Shown here: piece by piece, positions 18,397 through 26,207 of the stretch
Layout of the letters: every line of letters begins with the position of its first letter
How positions within the stretch are numbered: the first letter of the stretch is position 1
From: Vibrio taketomensis
GTDB taxonomy: Bacteria > Pseudomonadota > Gammaproteobacteria > Enterobacterales > Vibrionaceae
Direction of reading: 5' to 3'
Assembly: GCF_009938165.1 (NCBI RefSeq)
Contig: NZ_AP019650.1
Coordinates: 124,001-188,000 of the forward strand
Length of the DNA stretch: 64,000 bases
Position numbers and translations under genes: made by a program
The notes under the pieces: generated by a model
Databases searched by the model: none
What the model saw: the letters and a program-made list of their open reading frames with translations, nothing else
Told to the model about the DNA's origin: nothing

Positions 18397-19788
18397 CTAT
18401 TCTTTTAGTGCGTTGTCTTTGGCACTGAGAATGGGTTTAAGTAAATAGTCCATCACGGTTCGCTTACCGGTAATAATATCCACAGAGGCCGTCATACCCG
18501 GAATGATCGGCAATGATGCATCTTTATTGAGTGATGTTTCATTGGTGCGTACACGAACCAGATAGAAGCTGTTACCCTCTTCGTCGGTTGTGGTATCGGC
18601 ACTAATGTGTTCAAGTACGCCCTCTAGACCTCCGTATTTGGTGAAGTCATAGGCACTAAATTTAACTATCGCGTGTAACCCTGGGCGTAAAAAAGCGATG
18701 TCCTGTGGCGCAATCTTGGCTTCTACTAACAAGGTGTCTTCACTTGGAACGATCTCAACGATGTCCATACCTGGTTGAATCACGCCACCGACAGTATTAA
18801 CGTTTAGCGTTTTGACCGTGCCGGTAACAGGCGAAACCACGACGGTACGATTCACTTTGTCTTGTAGACCAACGGTTGATTCACTCATCGCGGATAGTCT
18901 ATCTTGAGTTTCATTTAGCTTTTCTTGTTGCGCTGAGCGAAACTTTTGCGCGGTATCAATTCGACTCAGCATCGCTTCTTGAATCGCTGAGCGCAATACA
19001 GGCACTTTCAATTCACTTGATGTCATCTCGCGGCGCGTGTCATTCACCTGTCGTTGTAGTTTGAGCAACTCAATACGAGGAACGACGCCTTCTTCTGCTA
19101 ACGGGCGAGTAATTTCCAGCTCTTTACGTGCATAGTTATAGCTCTCGCGAAGGTTGCGTACACGTGCTTGAATTTCAATTAAGTCTTGTTGTTTTTGTTT
19201 AACTTGTTGGTCAATAACCGATATTTGGTTACGTAGTTCGTTTAAATCTTGACGGTATTCTGCAGTTTGTCGTGCCACTAACCTTGGTTGATCCTTCTTA
19301 AAATCATCAGGGTAGGAGAGTTTGCCATAGTTAATTTCGACGTTATCCTGCCAATTTTTGTTAGTAAAATTTTCGTTAATGGTGACGCTAGCAAGTGATG
19401 CAGAGAGCTGAATTGCATTCGCGGTTAAGTTCGCGACCTGTTGTTCTCGTTCACGAAAATCAGAGCGAAAGCGCGTGTCATCGATTAACAGTAATTGTTG
19501 GCCTTTTTCTACTTGCTCCCCTTCTTGGACTAATATCTCTTTGACTAAGCCACCCTCTAAGTTTTGAATCACCTGAACTTGAGAAGAGGGTACAACTTTA
19601 CCTTGCCCTACCGTGACTTTGTCAATTTCAGCCCAAGAGGCCCAAGCAATTGCAATCAAGAAAAACAGCAACATCAACCAAAGCATGATGCGCGCGCTAC
19701 TCGGTGTGTTAAGCAACAGCGCAGCGGTTTTATCATCGACGTAGTCTAGTTCATCGGAACTGAGACGGTTATAACTGCGTTTGCTCAT
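18397..19788 (-). CDS. lapC: Type I secretion membrane-fusion protein LapC (HlyD family)
   Basis: This 463-residue periplasmic adaptor links the LapB exporter to an outer-membrane channel. It has one transmembrane helix (about residues 32-52), a biotinyl-lipoyl-like half (VVPSSQVQVIQNLEGGLVKE), a long paired coiled coil (about 110-310) and a C-terminal beta domain ending near LPIIPGMTASVDIITG, a segment typical of HlyD/LapC proteins. It is the first gene of the lap operon, so the operon promoter should lie in the 270-bp gap to pdxH. Confidence 0.9.
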   Translation of the reverse strand: MSKRSYNRLSSDELDYVDDKTAALLLNTPSSARIMLWLMLLFFLIAIAWASWAEIDKVTVGQGKVVPSSQVQVIQNLEGGLVKEILVQEGEQVEKGQQLLLIDDTRFRSDFREREQQVANLTANAIQLSASLASVTINENFTNKNWQDNVEINYGKLSYPDDFKKDQPRLVARQTAEYRQDLNELRNQISVIDQQVKQKQQDLIEIQARVRNLRESYNYARKELEITRPLAEEGVVPRIELLKLQRQVNDTRREMTSSELKVPVLRSAIQEAMLSRIDTAQKFRSAQQEKLNETQDRLSAMSESTVGLQDKVNRTVVVSPVTGTVKTLNVNTVGGVIQPGMDIVEIVPSEDTLLVEAKIAPQDIAFLRPGLHAIVKFSAYDFTKYGGLEGVLEHISADTTTDEEGNSFYLVRVRTNETSLNKDASLPIIPGMTASVDIITGKRTVMDYLLKPILSAKDNALKE

Positions 19789-20058
19789 TTTAATTCCCTA
19801 GCATAGATGATAAGCATTTATCTGATTTTGTTGACTTAATGAATAAATGTTAATGCTTTGCTGTGAACTTGTCATTAATAGATTGTTCTAACTTTATGCG
19901 TATTTAAGCAATGATTGTATTCGTTTTTACTATGCTTGATACCAATCAAAGGACGATTGGTGGTTATATATCCATTAAGTCTAGCTTCTGATTCGAAGGT
20001 ATACTTGAGTTATCAACAATATGGGCGCACAATCACGAAAAAATGTTCAGGAGTGAAT

Positions 20059-20694
20059 ATGGAACTGGAAGATATTCGACGTGAGTACCTTAAGGGAGGT
20101 TTACGTCGTAAGGATTTAATGAGTAATCCGGTTGAGCAATTTAATCTTTGGTTACAGCAAGCGATCGACGCTAAGTTAACCGATCCAACTGCGATGACTG
20201 TGGCAACAGTAGATGAAAATGGCCAACCTTATCAACGTATTGTATTACTGAAACACTGCGATCAAGATGGCTTTGTGTTTTACACCAATTTGTCGAGTCG
20301 CAAGGCACAACATATCGAGCATAATGCAAAAGTCAGTTTACATTTTCCTTGGCACCCAATCGAAAGACAAGTCAACGTTATCGGTGTAGCAGAAAAGCTG
20401 ACAGCGCTAGAAAACATGAAGTACTTCACTTCGCGCCCTAAAGATAGCCAAATTGCAGCGATCGCAAGTAAGCAGAGCAGCCGTATTTCAGCGCGTGGTG
20501 TCTTGGAAGGTAAATTTCTAGAATTGAAACAGAAATTTGCTAATGGCGAAATTCCAGTACCATCCTTTTGGGGCGGCTATCGCATTCGCCCGGTTAGTAT
20601 CGAGTTTTGGCAAGGTGGTGAACATCGCTTGCACGACCGCTTCATTTATTCCCAAGATAACGAAAAGTGGGATATTGACCGTCTCGCTCCGTAA
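20059..20694 (+). CDS. pdxH: Pyridoxamine 5'-phosphate oxidase
   Basis: This 211-residue FMN enzyme oxidises pyridoxine- or pyridoxamine-5'-phosphate to pyridoxal phosphate, the last step of vitamin B6 synthesis and salvage. Family segments are visible: [42 protein letters not shown] and the C-terminal [13 protein letters not shown]. The open frame extends 48 codons further 5', but AGGAG precedes the ATG at 20059 by five bases and the protein then has the usual length. It is convergent with vqmA and shares its terminator. Confidence 0.95.
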   Translation: MELEDIRREYLKGGLRRKDLMSNPVEQFNLWLQQAIDAKLTDPTAMTVATVDENGQPYQRIVLLKHCDQDGFVFYTNLSSRKAQHIEHNAKVSLHFPWHPIERQVNVIGVAEKLTALENMKYFTSRPKDSQIAAIASKQSSRISARGVLEGKFLELKQKFANGEIPVPSFWGGYRIRPVSIEFWQGGEHRLHDRFIYSQDNEKWDIDRLAP

Positions 20695-20719
20695 AAAACG
20701 CCGCATTATGCGGCGTTTT
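20695..20719. terminator. Shared bidirectional terminator of pdxH and vqmA
   Basis: A perfect 11-base stem (AAAACGCCGCA with TGCGGCGTTTT) and three-base loop. In the restored vqmA frame the stop codon falls exactly in the loop, so the hairpin would overlap the last codons of that gene. Confidence 0.85.
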
Positions 20720-21403
20720 CACTATGTAGAATGACAGAAATTTGAGTTTTTAGCAGTGTCTTAGGAATTTGAGAACCATAACCGCGTTCAAATGCCAGTT
20801 CGATAAGATGCGCTTTACTGTGCGCATTAAATTTGCTTCTTAACCGAGCGACATACCCTCAAATGTTTTGATTGATATACCCATCGCTTCAGCGATGAAA
20901 GTTGGTTTTTTACCATATAGCAGTAAAAAGAGAGCTTCTTCCTCGCGTTGAGTCAGTTTTTCGTCATTAGACGCGCAAAGCTGGATTTTCTTAGTATCTA
21001 TTGAAGGGTTAGTGGCTCGACAAATCCAATGACCGACTTCGAGAATGGCGATGTCGGATAACTCTTGGCCGAAAAAGATACTGCCTTGAACCTCACCTTG
21101 GTTGTTATACCACGGTTTTTTGCTGAATATATGCGCTCGCCAACTACCATCAGGGTATGGATGAATGTCTAAAACCTTAATTGTGCATTGTGTGTCGATA
21201 ACGAGCTTATCTTGTTGTCTAAAATCATCAGCGCAACAATTGGTTGGGCTTGTAATCTCATGGTCAGAAAGACCGACAATGTCAGCAGGTTTTTGAAATC
21301 CCATCAATTTTGCAAAGGCCTTATTGACGCATACAAAGACGGAATTTAAATCTTTACATCCCCAATAACCTGGGAGTTGATCAACCAGCGAATCCAAATT
21401 CAT
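20706..21403 (-). pseudogene. vqmA: vqmA, PAS/LuxR-type DPO quorum-sensing receptor, with a -1 frameshift in the HTH
   Basis: VqmA binds the autoinducer DPO and activates the small RNA gene vqmR, lowering biofilm and virulence functions. The PAS domain (segments LPGYWGCKDLNSVFV and KVLDIHPYPDG) and the start of the LuxR-type HTH (LTQREEEALFLLLYGKKP, ISIKTFEG) match what I recall of VqmA. The frame then ends nine codons early, at 20840. One base is missing near 20855-20858. Restoring it continues as YVARLRSKFNAHSKAHLI and on to a stop at 20706, giving about 232 residues. As read, the DNA-recognition helix and C-terminus are lost. The likely start is the ATG at 21403; a GTG at 21418 is also possible. 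A sequencing error in a CCC run is possible. Confidence 0.85.
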
Positions 21404-21469
21404 ACTCACTGATCTCACCTAATGTTCTGTTGTTTTTAAATGGTACGACATTCTAATTTCTTGAGAAAT

Positions 21470-21627
21470 AAAAAAAGCCAGATATTTGTCAATATCTGGC
21501 AAATACAAGAATAACTCTTGTCGACGTGTAGAAGAGGTTCTATGACTCAGCGAGGGTAAGCTGAGCGATAGAGGTATTGGTAATTAGCTCCCAATACCGC
21601 AATTAGGCACCGAGCGCCTAACCACTC
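21470..21627 (-). ncRNA. vqmR: VqmR small regulatory RNA
   Basis: This non-coding block lies immediately upstream of vqmA, in the same orientation, where vqmR sits in V. cholerae. It folds as a chain of stems: 21603-21608 with 21616-21621, 21573-21580 with 21591-21598, 21546-21551 with 21560-21565, and a terminal ten-base stem at 21477-21500 followed on the minus strand by seven Ts. The 5' end is estimated from a TTAAAT -10 hexamer at 21634-21639, which lies 17 bases from the VqmA box edge. VqmR is an Hfq-dependent RNA that represses targets such as vpsT in V. cholerae. Read-through would supply vqmA mRNA. Confidence 0.75.
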
Positions 21628-21660
21628 AATGCAATTTAACGTTTGGTTTAAAAACAGAAA

Positions 21661-21678
21661 AGGAGGGAAATCCCTCCT
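21661..21678. promoter_or_regulatory. VqmA operator in the vqmR promoter
   Basis: The 18-bp near-perfect palindrome AGGAGGGATTTCCCTCCT (minus strand) differs at two symmetrical positions from the VqmA site I recall for V. cholerae, AGGGGGGATTTCCCCCCT. It covers the -35 region of the inferred vqmR promoter, as expected for an activator-dependent promoter. It could be misread as a terminator of the gene at 21728. Confidence 0.8.
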
Positions 21679-21727
21679 TATTGTGTTATTTGTGAACTAG
21701 CCAAGATTATCTCTTTGGTTATTTTAA

Positions 21728-23557
21728 CTAGTTGATTTTTCTCACTACCCTAAAACCAACATAGTTAGATGCACTGCTAGGGGACAAATAGAGACGTTCA
21801 TGAGCAACGGCTTTCTCTGGTGAGAAGTTCCATGCGCCGCCCTTAGCGATGCCCTGTGAACTATTCGTCCATTGCCAAACGTTACCGACTGCATCGTAAA
21901 TGCCCATTGGGTTAGCTTTAAATGCATTCACAGGAGCGGTGCTGGTGTTCGCCCATGGAGAGCTACTCCAGCCAGTGTTTGCTTCTCCAGCGGTGAATTG
22001 TTGACCCCACCAATAATTAGCTTGGCTTCCTGCGCGGGCGGCAATTTCCCATTCATCTTCGGTCGGTAGGCGATATTGAAAACCGGTGCGTTGGCTTAGC
22101 CATTTAGCGTAGGCTTCAGCATCATTACGGCTTACACACACCACTGGGGAGTTAGCGCCTTGTTTGAATCCAGGGTTGCGCCAATAACGTTTTTCAACCG
22201 CAGTTACCTCACCATTTTCAAGCGCTGTACAGGTATTTTTGAGTTCGGCATCGGTTTGATAATCCGTTTGACGAACGAAGCTGTCGAATTCGCCAATAGT
22301 GACTGGCGTGGTACCAATACCGAAAGCATGATCAAGGAAAAATTGATTCGCAGCATGCTCTCCTACCATGTATTCACCGGGTAACACCGTAACAAGTTGT
22401 GGTGCTTGAGCGCCTTTACCAAGGAAGTCTGCAAACTTTTCTCCAGCTTTTAGTGTGTTCGCCTTCTGCTTGAGATTTGCTCGGAAATTGCGATCAGCAT
22501 TGACGGCGATATACTGCTCGACAGATTTGAAGCCTTCTTTTTTGATCACGATATGATGCTGACCAATTGGTAGCATAATTTCTACTGGTGTGCTGCCATA
22601 GGAGACGCCATCAACAAAAACTTGATCGTCAAATTGGTTTGAACGCACTGAAAGCGTTACCCATGCAATTTCTTGTTCATCATTGTATTGCTGGCCAGAG
22701 ATATAGCCGGGTTCAAAGCAGTATTTTTTATCTAAACCGAGCAGAGTACATGCGGCGCTCTCACTTGGTCGAGCCTCGAGTGTGGCATCAATTAATGCGC
22801 GGTAGCGTTCGCCGTCATAGAATTCAGATTTGTTTGCTTTGTGGCGTAACACGTGAATATTAAGCGAGGTTTGGTTAAGATTTTTCTTTACCAACTCAGC
22901 TTCTGTTGTTTGGTCAACTAACAGTGATTGGAAGGTTTTCACCGCTTTTTGCAGCGCCAATTCACGTGTTTGAATATCACACTGTGCGAGTGTCATATTG
23001 CTTTGGCAGCGATTGGTAAAACTGACGCTGACCGGATGTTCTGCTTCAAGTTCGCGTTTTAGTCGATCGACACGAGCACGGGCTTTGGAATCATTAAATT
23101 GAGCAATATTTTGCTCGATACTTTGAATTTGACTCTGAGTCGTGAGTAATTGTTGCTCTGCTTCAGCCAGCGTTTGGTTTGCACTTAACTGGTCAGTTTG
23201 ATTTTGTTTGAGCGTTTTCCATGCTTGCTGGTAAGCCGCTTGAACGGTAGCGATATCAACAGAAGGATCATCGATCATGCGCTGATAACTACTATCTAAT
23301 GCGGATTTTGACGCGCGAAACTTCTCTTCAAGCTCTTTTCCCTGCTTGGTCATTTGTTGCAGTTCGATTTGGCGTTGAACGACGATCGCTTGTTGCTCTT
23401 TTTGTGTCTGCTGAAGTTGTTTTAGTTCAGAATGCTTTGAGAACAGCTGATCTTCTATCGCGGTCACAGAATTCGTTGGATTTTCTGCCAAGGCACTGCC
23501 TGTATAAAAGCAAGGTACAAGCGCCAGAAAGAGAGTCGAGAAACGGGTTCGCATCAT
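21728..23557 (-). CDS. Secreted PEGA-domain protein with C-terminal sulfatase-modifying-factor (FGE-like) domain
   Basis: This 609-residue protein has a signal peptide (cleavage near SALA-E). A long Gln/Glu-rich coiled coil spans about residues 30-190, a Cys-containing central region about 190-320, a PEGA domain about 325-375 (VFVDGVSYGSTPVEIMLP), and an FGE/SUMF1-type domain about 390-609 (RLPTEDEWEIAARAG, GNVWQWT, GGAWNF, VGFRVVRK). I do not see the paired active-site cysteines of true formylglycine-generating enzymes, so the domain may only bind ligands. The gene is a paralogue of the next one upstream, which lacks the FGE part. Function is unknown; a role at the cell envelope is inferred. 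Confidence 0.8.
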   Translation of the reverse strand: MMRTRFSTLFLALVPCFYTGSALAENPTNSVTAIEDQLFSKHSELKQLQQTQKEQQAIVVQRQIELQQMTKQGKELEEKFRASKSALDSSYQRMIDDPSVDIATVQAAYQQAWKTLKQNQTDQLSANQTLAEAEQQLLTTQSQIQSIEQNIAQFNDSKARARVDRLKRELEAEHPVSVSFTNRCQSNMTLAQCDIQTRELALQKAVKTFQSLLVDQTTEAELVKKNLNQTSLNIHVLRHKANKSEFYDGERYRALIDATLEARPSESAACTLLGLDKKYCFEPGYISGQQYNDEQEIAWVTLSVRSNQFDDQVFVDGVSYGSTPVEIMLPIGQHHIVIKKEGFKSVEQYIAVNADRNFRANLKQKANTLKAGEKFADFLGKGAQAPQLVTVLPGEYMVGEHAANQFFLDHAFGIGTTPVTIGEFDSFVRQTDYQTDAELKNTCTALENGEVTAVEKRYWRNPGFKQGANSPVVCVSRNDAEAYAKWLSQRTGFQYRLPTEDEWEIAARAGSQANYWWGQQFTAGEANTGWSSSPWANTSTAPVNAFKANPMGIYDAVGNVWQWTNSSQGIAKGGAWNFSPEKAVAHERLYLSPSSASNYVGFRVVRKIN

Positions 23558-23596
23558 CGTATGTCTATCTTAATTTTGATTCTATTTCAGTATTTT

Positions 23597-23661
23597 AACG
23601 AAAACGCCATTTTGTCTTAAGTTATGTTTACTTAACTTAGAAGCAAAATGGCGTTTTCGTT
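23597..23661 (-). terminator. Long inverted repeat between the two PEGA-domain genes
   Basis: Perfect 18-base arms (23597-23614 and 23644-23661, core AAAACGCCATTTTG) enclose a 29-base spacer that can itself form a small stem (TTAAGT with ACTTAA). The T-rich end of the stem on the minus strand and the position after the 23706 gene suggest a terminator or attenuator between the paralogues. Confidence 0.65.
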
Positions 23662-23705
23662 CATCTTTGTGAATTGGCTCGTTATATTCTAACGAGCACA
23701 AGAGC

Positions 23706-24806
23706 TTAGCTTTGTTCGCTAGCGCGCAGTTTTACCCATACCGTGTCATTGTCACTAATGTACACTTCACGGTTGTATGTCTGATAACCATCTTTGGTTA
23801 CAGTCACTTTATGTTGGCCGCGTGGGACAAGGATTTCTACTGGTGTGCTGCCGTATTTGATGCCGTTGATCACAACGTTGTCGTTATATTGATCTGAACG
23901 AACGGTCATGCTCACCCAATCTTTGCCTTTTTTCTGCTCTTGGGCAAAAGCTTCACCTTTTAAACAGTAACGCGTAGATACGTTGAGTAGCTTACACGCA
24001 GCAGTTGCTTCAGGTTTTGCTTGCAGCTGCGCTTGTAGTTCAGCAAAGTAGCTGTTGCTACCTTCAAAACCAGCGTTAATGATTTGGCTCTCTTGAACGT
24101 GAACATTGAGCTGTACGCCGTGTGCATTTTGTTTTGCCAATGTGGTTTCAGTTAGACCATCCATTAGAGCTGCTTTAAATGTTTTCACAGCTTTCTGTTT
24201 TGCCAGTTGTTGGCCTTGGCTGGTACATTCACCTAGCGTCATGGTTGCAGAGCAGGTTGTTTTGTAACTGGTTTGCAAAACATCACTTTCACTCAGTTCA
24301 GCCATCAAACGTTTTACACGCGCTTGTACTCGTTGTTCTTCAAGGTATGAGTACTCAGAGCTTAGACGTGCTTGTTTCTGCTTGATTTGAGACAAACGAA
24401 CTTCACTTTCAGTGGTCAGTTGTTGGTTCTCAAGCATAACAGTTTGATTCTGTTTCACTGCTGCCCATGAATCTTGGTATTCCTTTTGGAAGCTTACCAA
24501 GTCAATTTCAGGGTCATCCAGTAAACGGCTGAATTGTTTATCTAGAGCAGATTTAGCGCGGTTTCGTTTTGCGTTTAACTCTTGCTCATCACGTTTTAGC
24601 TTTGCATTCTCATTTTGCAGTTGCTGGAAACGTTGAGCTTCAGAATCGTATTCCGCAGTCAAGGTGTCTAATTCTGTTTGTTTATTGCTCAATTTTTCAT
24701 CGATGACAGCAACAGGATCAGCGGAAGCTTCTTCTGCAGCTACCGAGGTCGATAGCCAAAATGGGCTAAGCGCGAGCAAAAGCGCTGGGATGCGACGTGT
24801 GATCAT
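23706..24806 (-). CDS. Secreted coiled-coil PEGA-domain protein
   Basis: This 366-residue protein has a signal peptide (cleavage near SVAA-E) and a long coiled coil (about residues 35-190). A middle region holds cysteines in the same pattern as its neighbour (TTCSATMTLGECTSQ, CKLLNVSTRYC), and a C-terminal PEGA domain includes VVINGIKYGSTPVEILVPRG. It aligns along its whole length with the first 60% of the 21728-23557 protein, so the two arose by tandem duplication with gain or loss of the FGE domain. Both probably sit in the periplasm. The trigger, partner and function are not known to me. Confidence 0.8.
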   Translation of the reverse strand: MITRRIPALLLALSPFWLSTSVAAEEASADPVAVIDEKLSNKQTELDTLTAEYDSEAQRFQQLQNENAKLKRDEQELNAKRNRAKSALDKQFSRLLDDPEIDLVSFQKEYQDSWAAVKQNQTVMLENQQLTTESEVRLSQIKQKQARLSSEYSYLEEQRVQARVKRLMAELSESDVLQTSYKTTCSATMTLGECTSQGQQLAKQKAVKTFKAALMDGLTETTLAKQNAHGVQLNVHVQESQIINAGFEGSNSYFAELQAQLQAKPEATAACKLLNVSTRYCLKGEAFAQEQKKGKDWVSMTVRSDQYNDNVVINGIKYGSTPVEILVPRGQHKVTVTKDGYQTYNREVYISDNDTVWVKLRASEQS

Positions 24807-25217
24807 AAAGTCTCTACAACAATTACGTTTTAATTCTTAAATATTTAAGACATTTAGGTGACAGTCCTTTGATTCACTGTCGCACAATGGTTGTCTTGCA
24901 TATCCTTTGGCACTTACAACTCATAGATTATCATAGCTTTATAAAAATAAACCTAAAGTGCTATCAATATTTTGTGCAGTTCACGGAAATAAGCAAGAAA
25001 AGATTTCAACTAATCAATACTTAGCTGTGATAGAAGTGACATGCACCGTAATTTATGTGTGCTTGATCATTCTTCCGACAATAAATTTGCTTGATTGAAG
25101 TCGTACATTGTGGCGCTTCTTGAAGCTGTGTTAATCACCTCACATTGGATAACGGTCGAGAAATGAGACCAAGTGCGGTAATATCGATGTGGTCAACCCT
25201 GCCTGTAGTGTTCATAT
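24807..25217. other. Divergent promoter region between the PEGA gene and the AraC-type regulator
   Basis: About 410 AT-rich bases without a convincing open frame or strong hairpin. The region must hold the two divergent promoters, but I could not place them with confidence. Confidence 0.5.
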
Positions 25218-26051
25218 ATGAGCGATAGTAATACCCCTATAAACATCTTATTACCCAAACCCGCTGAATTAGTGACGTTACCATCTTATATGGATTGTCA
25301 TGCTCATCAGTACACTCAGATTGTTATCGGCTTAAAAGGACAAGCTGAGTTTGAAGTCGATGGTTGTGGCAACTTGGTTGGACCAGGACAAGGGTGTGTA
25401 GTGAGTTCTGGGGTCGGCCATGCGTTTGGTGGCGTGGTTGGTCAATCGGACATTTTGGTATTAAACATGCCACAGCCAAGTCAAACAGAGCCTTTAGTTC
25501 TGCAAAAATTAAACGAGCTCAGTCCATCGCAGGTGTATTTTCAACTGGATGCCAAAATTCAACGTTTGATTCAATTGCTGGTTAATGAAATGCAGTCCAG
25601 CCCTGATGATTTGCTGTTAAGTCGTGCTTGTAATGATACGGTGGTGGCTTTGTTGCAACGCCATATCTCTGCAATGCAGGTGAGTCGCAAAGACTCGCGT
25701 TTTGATCTTGATGAGATTGATCGCTACATCGATCAGCATTTAACAAAAAAAATCTCGGTCGCTCAGTTAGCGGGCAGCGTATTTTTGGGCGAAAGCCAAT
25801 TCCACAGCTTATTCAAAGATCAATTGGGGGTGACTCCGCATCAATATGTATTGAATAAACGGATTGATAAAGCGAAAGAGTTAATTGAGCAGCAAAGCCT
25901 TACGCTCGGACAGGTAGCTGAACTGACAGGCTTTTCGGGTCAAAGCACTTTTGCTCACGCGTTTACGCGTTTGCAGGGCGTGTCGCCATCACAATATAAA
26001 GAAAAGAATTGGTTAAAATATCGAGTTTATATGCTTATAAATATTACTTAA
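25218..26051 (+). CDS. AraC-family regulator adjacent to the put operon (PutR-like)
   Basis: This 277-residue regulator has an N-terminal cupin-like sensor domain (about residues 15-100, with CHAHQYTQIVIGLKGQAEF) and two C-terminal AraC-type helix-turn-helix units (about 180-270). These carry the family signatures ISVAQLAGSVFLGESQFHSLFK and LTGFSGQSTFAHAFTRLQGVSPSQY-like segments. It is transcribed toward putA, 156 bases upstream of it. By position it is the probable proline-responsive activator of putA-putP, as described for other vibrios; ligand binding is inferred. Confidence 0.8.
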   Translation: MSDSNTPINILLPKPAELVTLPSYMDCHAHQYTQIVIGLKGQAEFEVDGCGNLVGPGQGCVVSSGVGHAFGGVVGQSDILVLNMPQPSQTEPLVLQKLNELSPSQVYFQLDAKIQRLIQLLVNEMQSSPDDLLLSRACNDTVVALLQRHISAMQVSRKDSRFDLDEIDRYIDQHLTKKISVAQLAGSVFLGESQFHSLFKDQLGVTPHQYVLNKRIDKAKELIEQQSLTLGQVAELTGFSGQSTFAHAFTRLQGVSPSQYKEKNWLKYRVYMLINIT

Positions 26052-26114
26052 AGTGATGTGATCATGTTTATGTTTTGTTAAATATCGAAGTTTTAAGCAA
26101 ATTATTCGGAGTTT

Positions 26115-26143
26115 TTGACAAGTATTCGCTTCGGCCTCACAAT
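26115..26143 (+). promoter_or_regulatory. Probable sigma-70 promoter of the put operon
   Basis: A perfect -35 TTGACA (26115-26120), a 17-base spacer and a CACAAT -10 (26138-26143) lie about 65 bases upstream of putA. A single CRP-like half-site (TGTGATCATG at 26057-26066) lies further upstream. Confidence 0.55.
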
Positions 26144-26207
26144 ACACTGCTCGCCATTGCAGTAATTCTGCCTATCGGACAGGCGGATGTGAGATTGAGG
26201 AATACGT

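Noticed and set aside
21660..21679. Hairpin read at first as the terminator of the PEGA/FGE gene
   Set aside because: The palindrome matches the VqmA operator in size, centre and sequence and lies at the -35 region of vqmR, so an operator is the better explanation, although it might still slow transcription.
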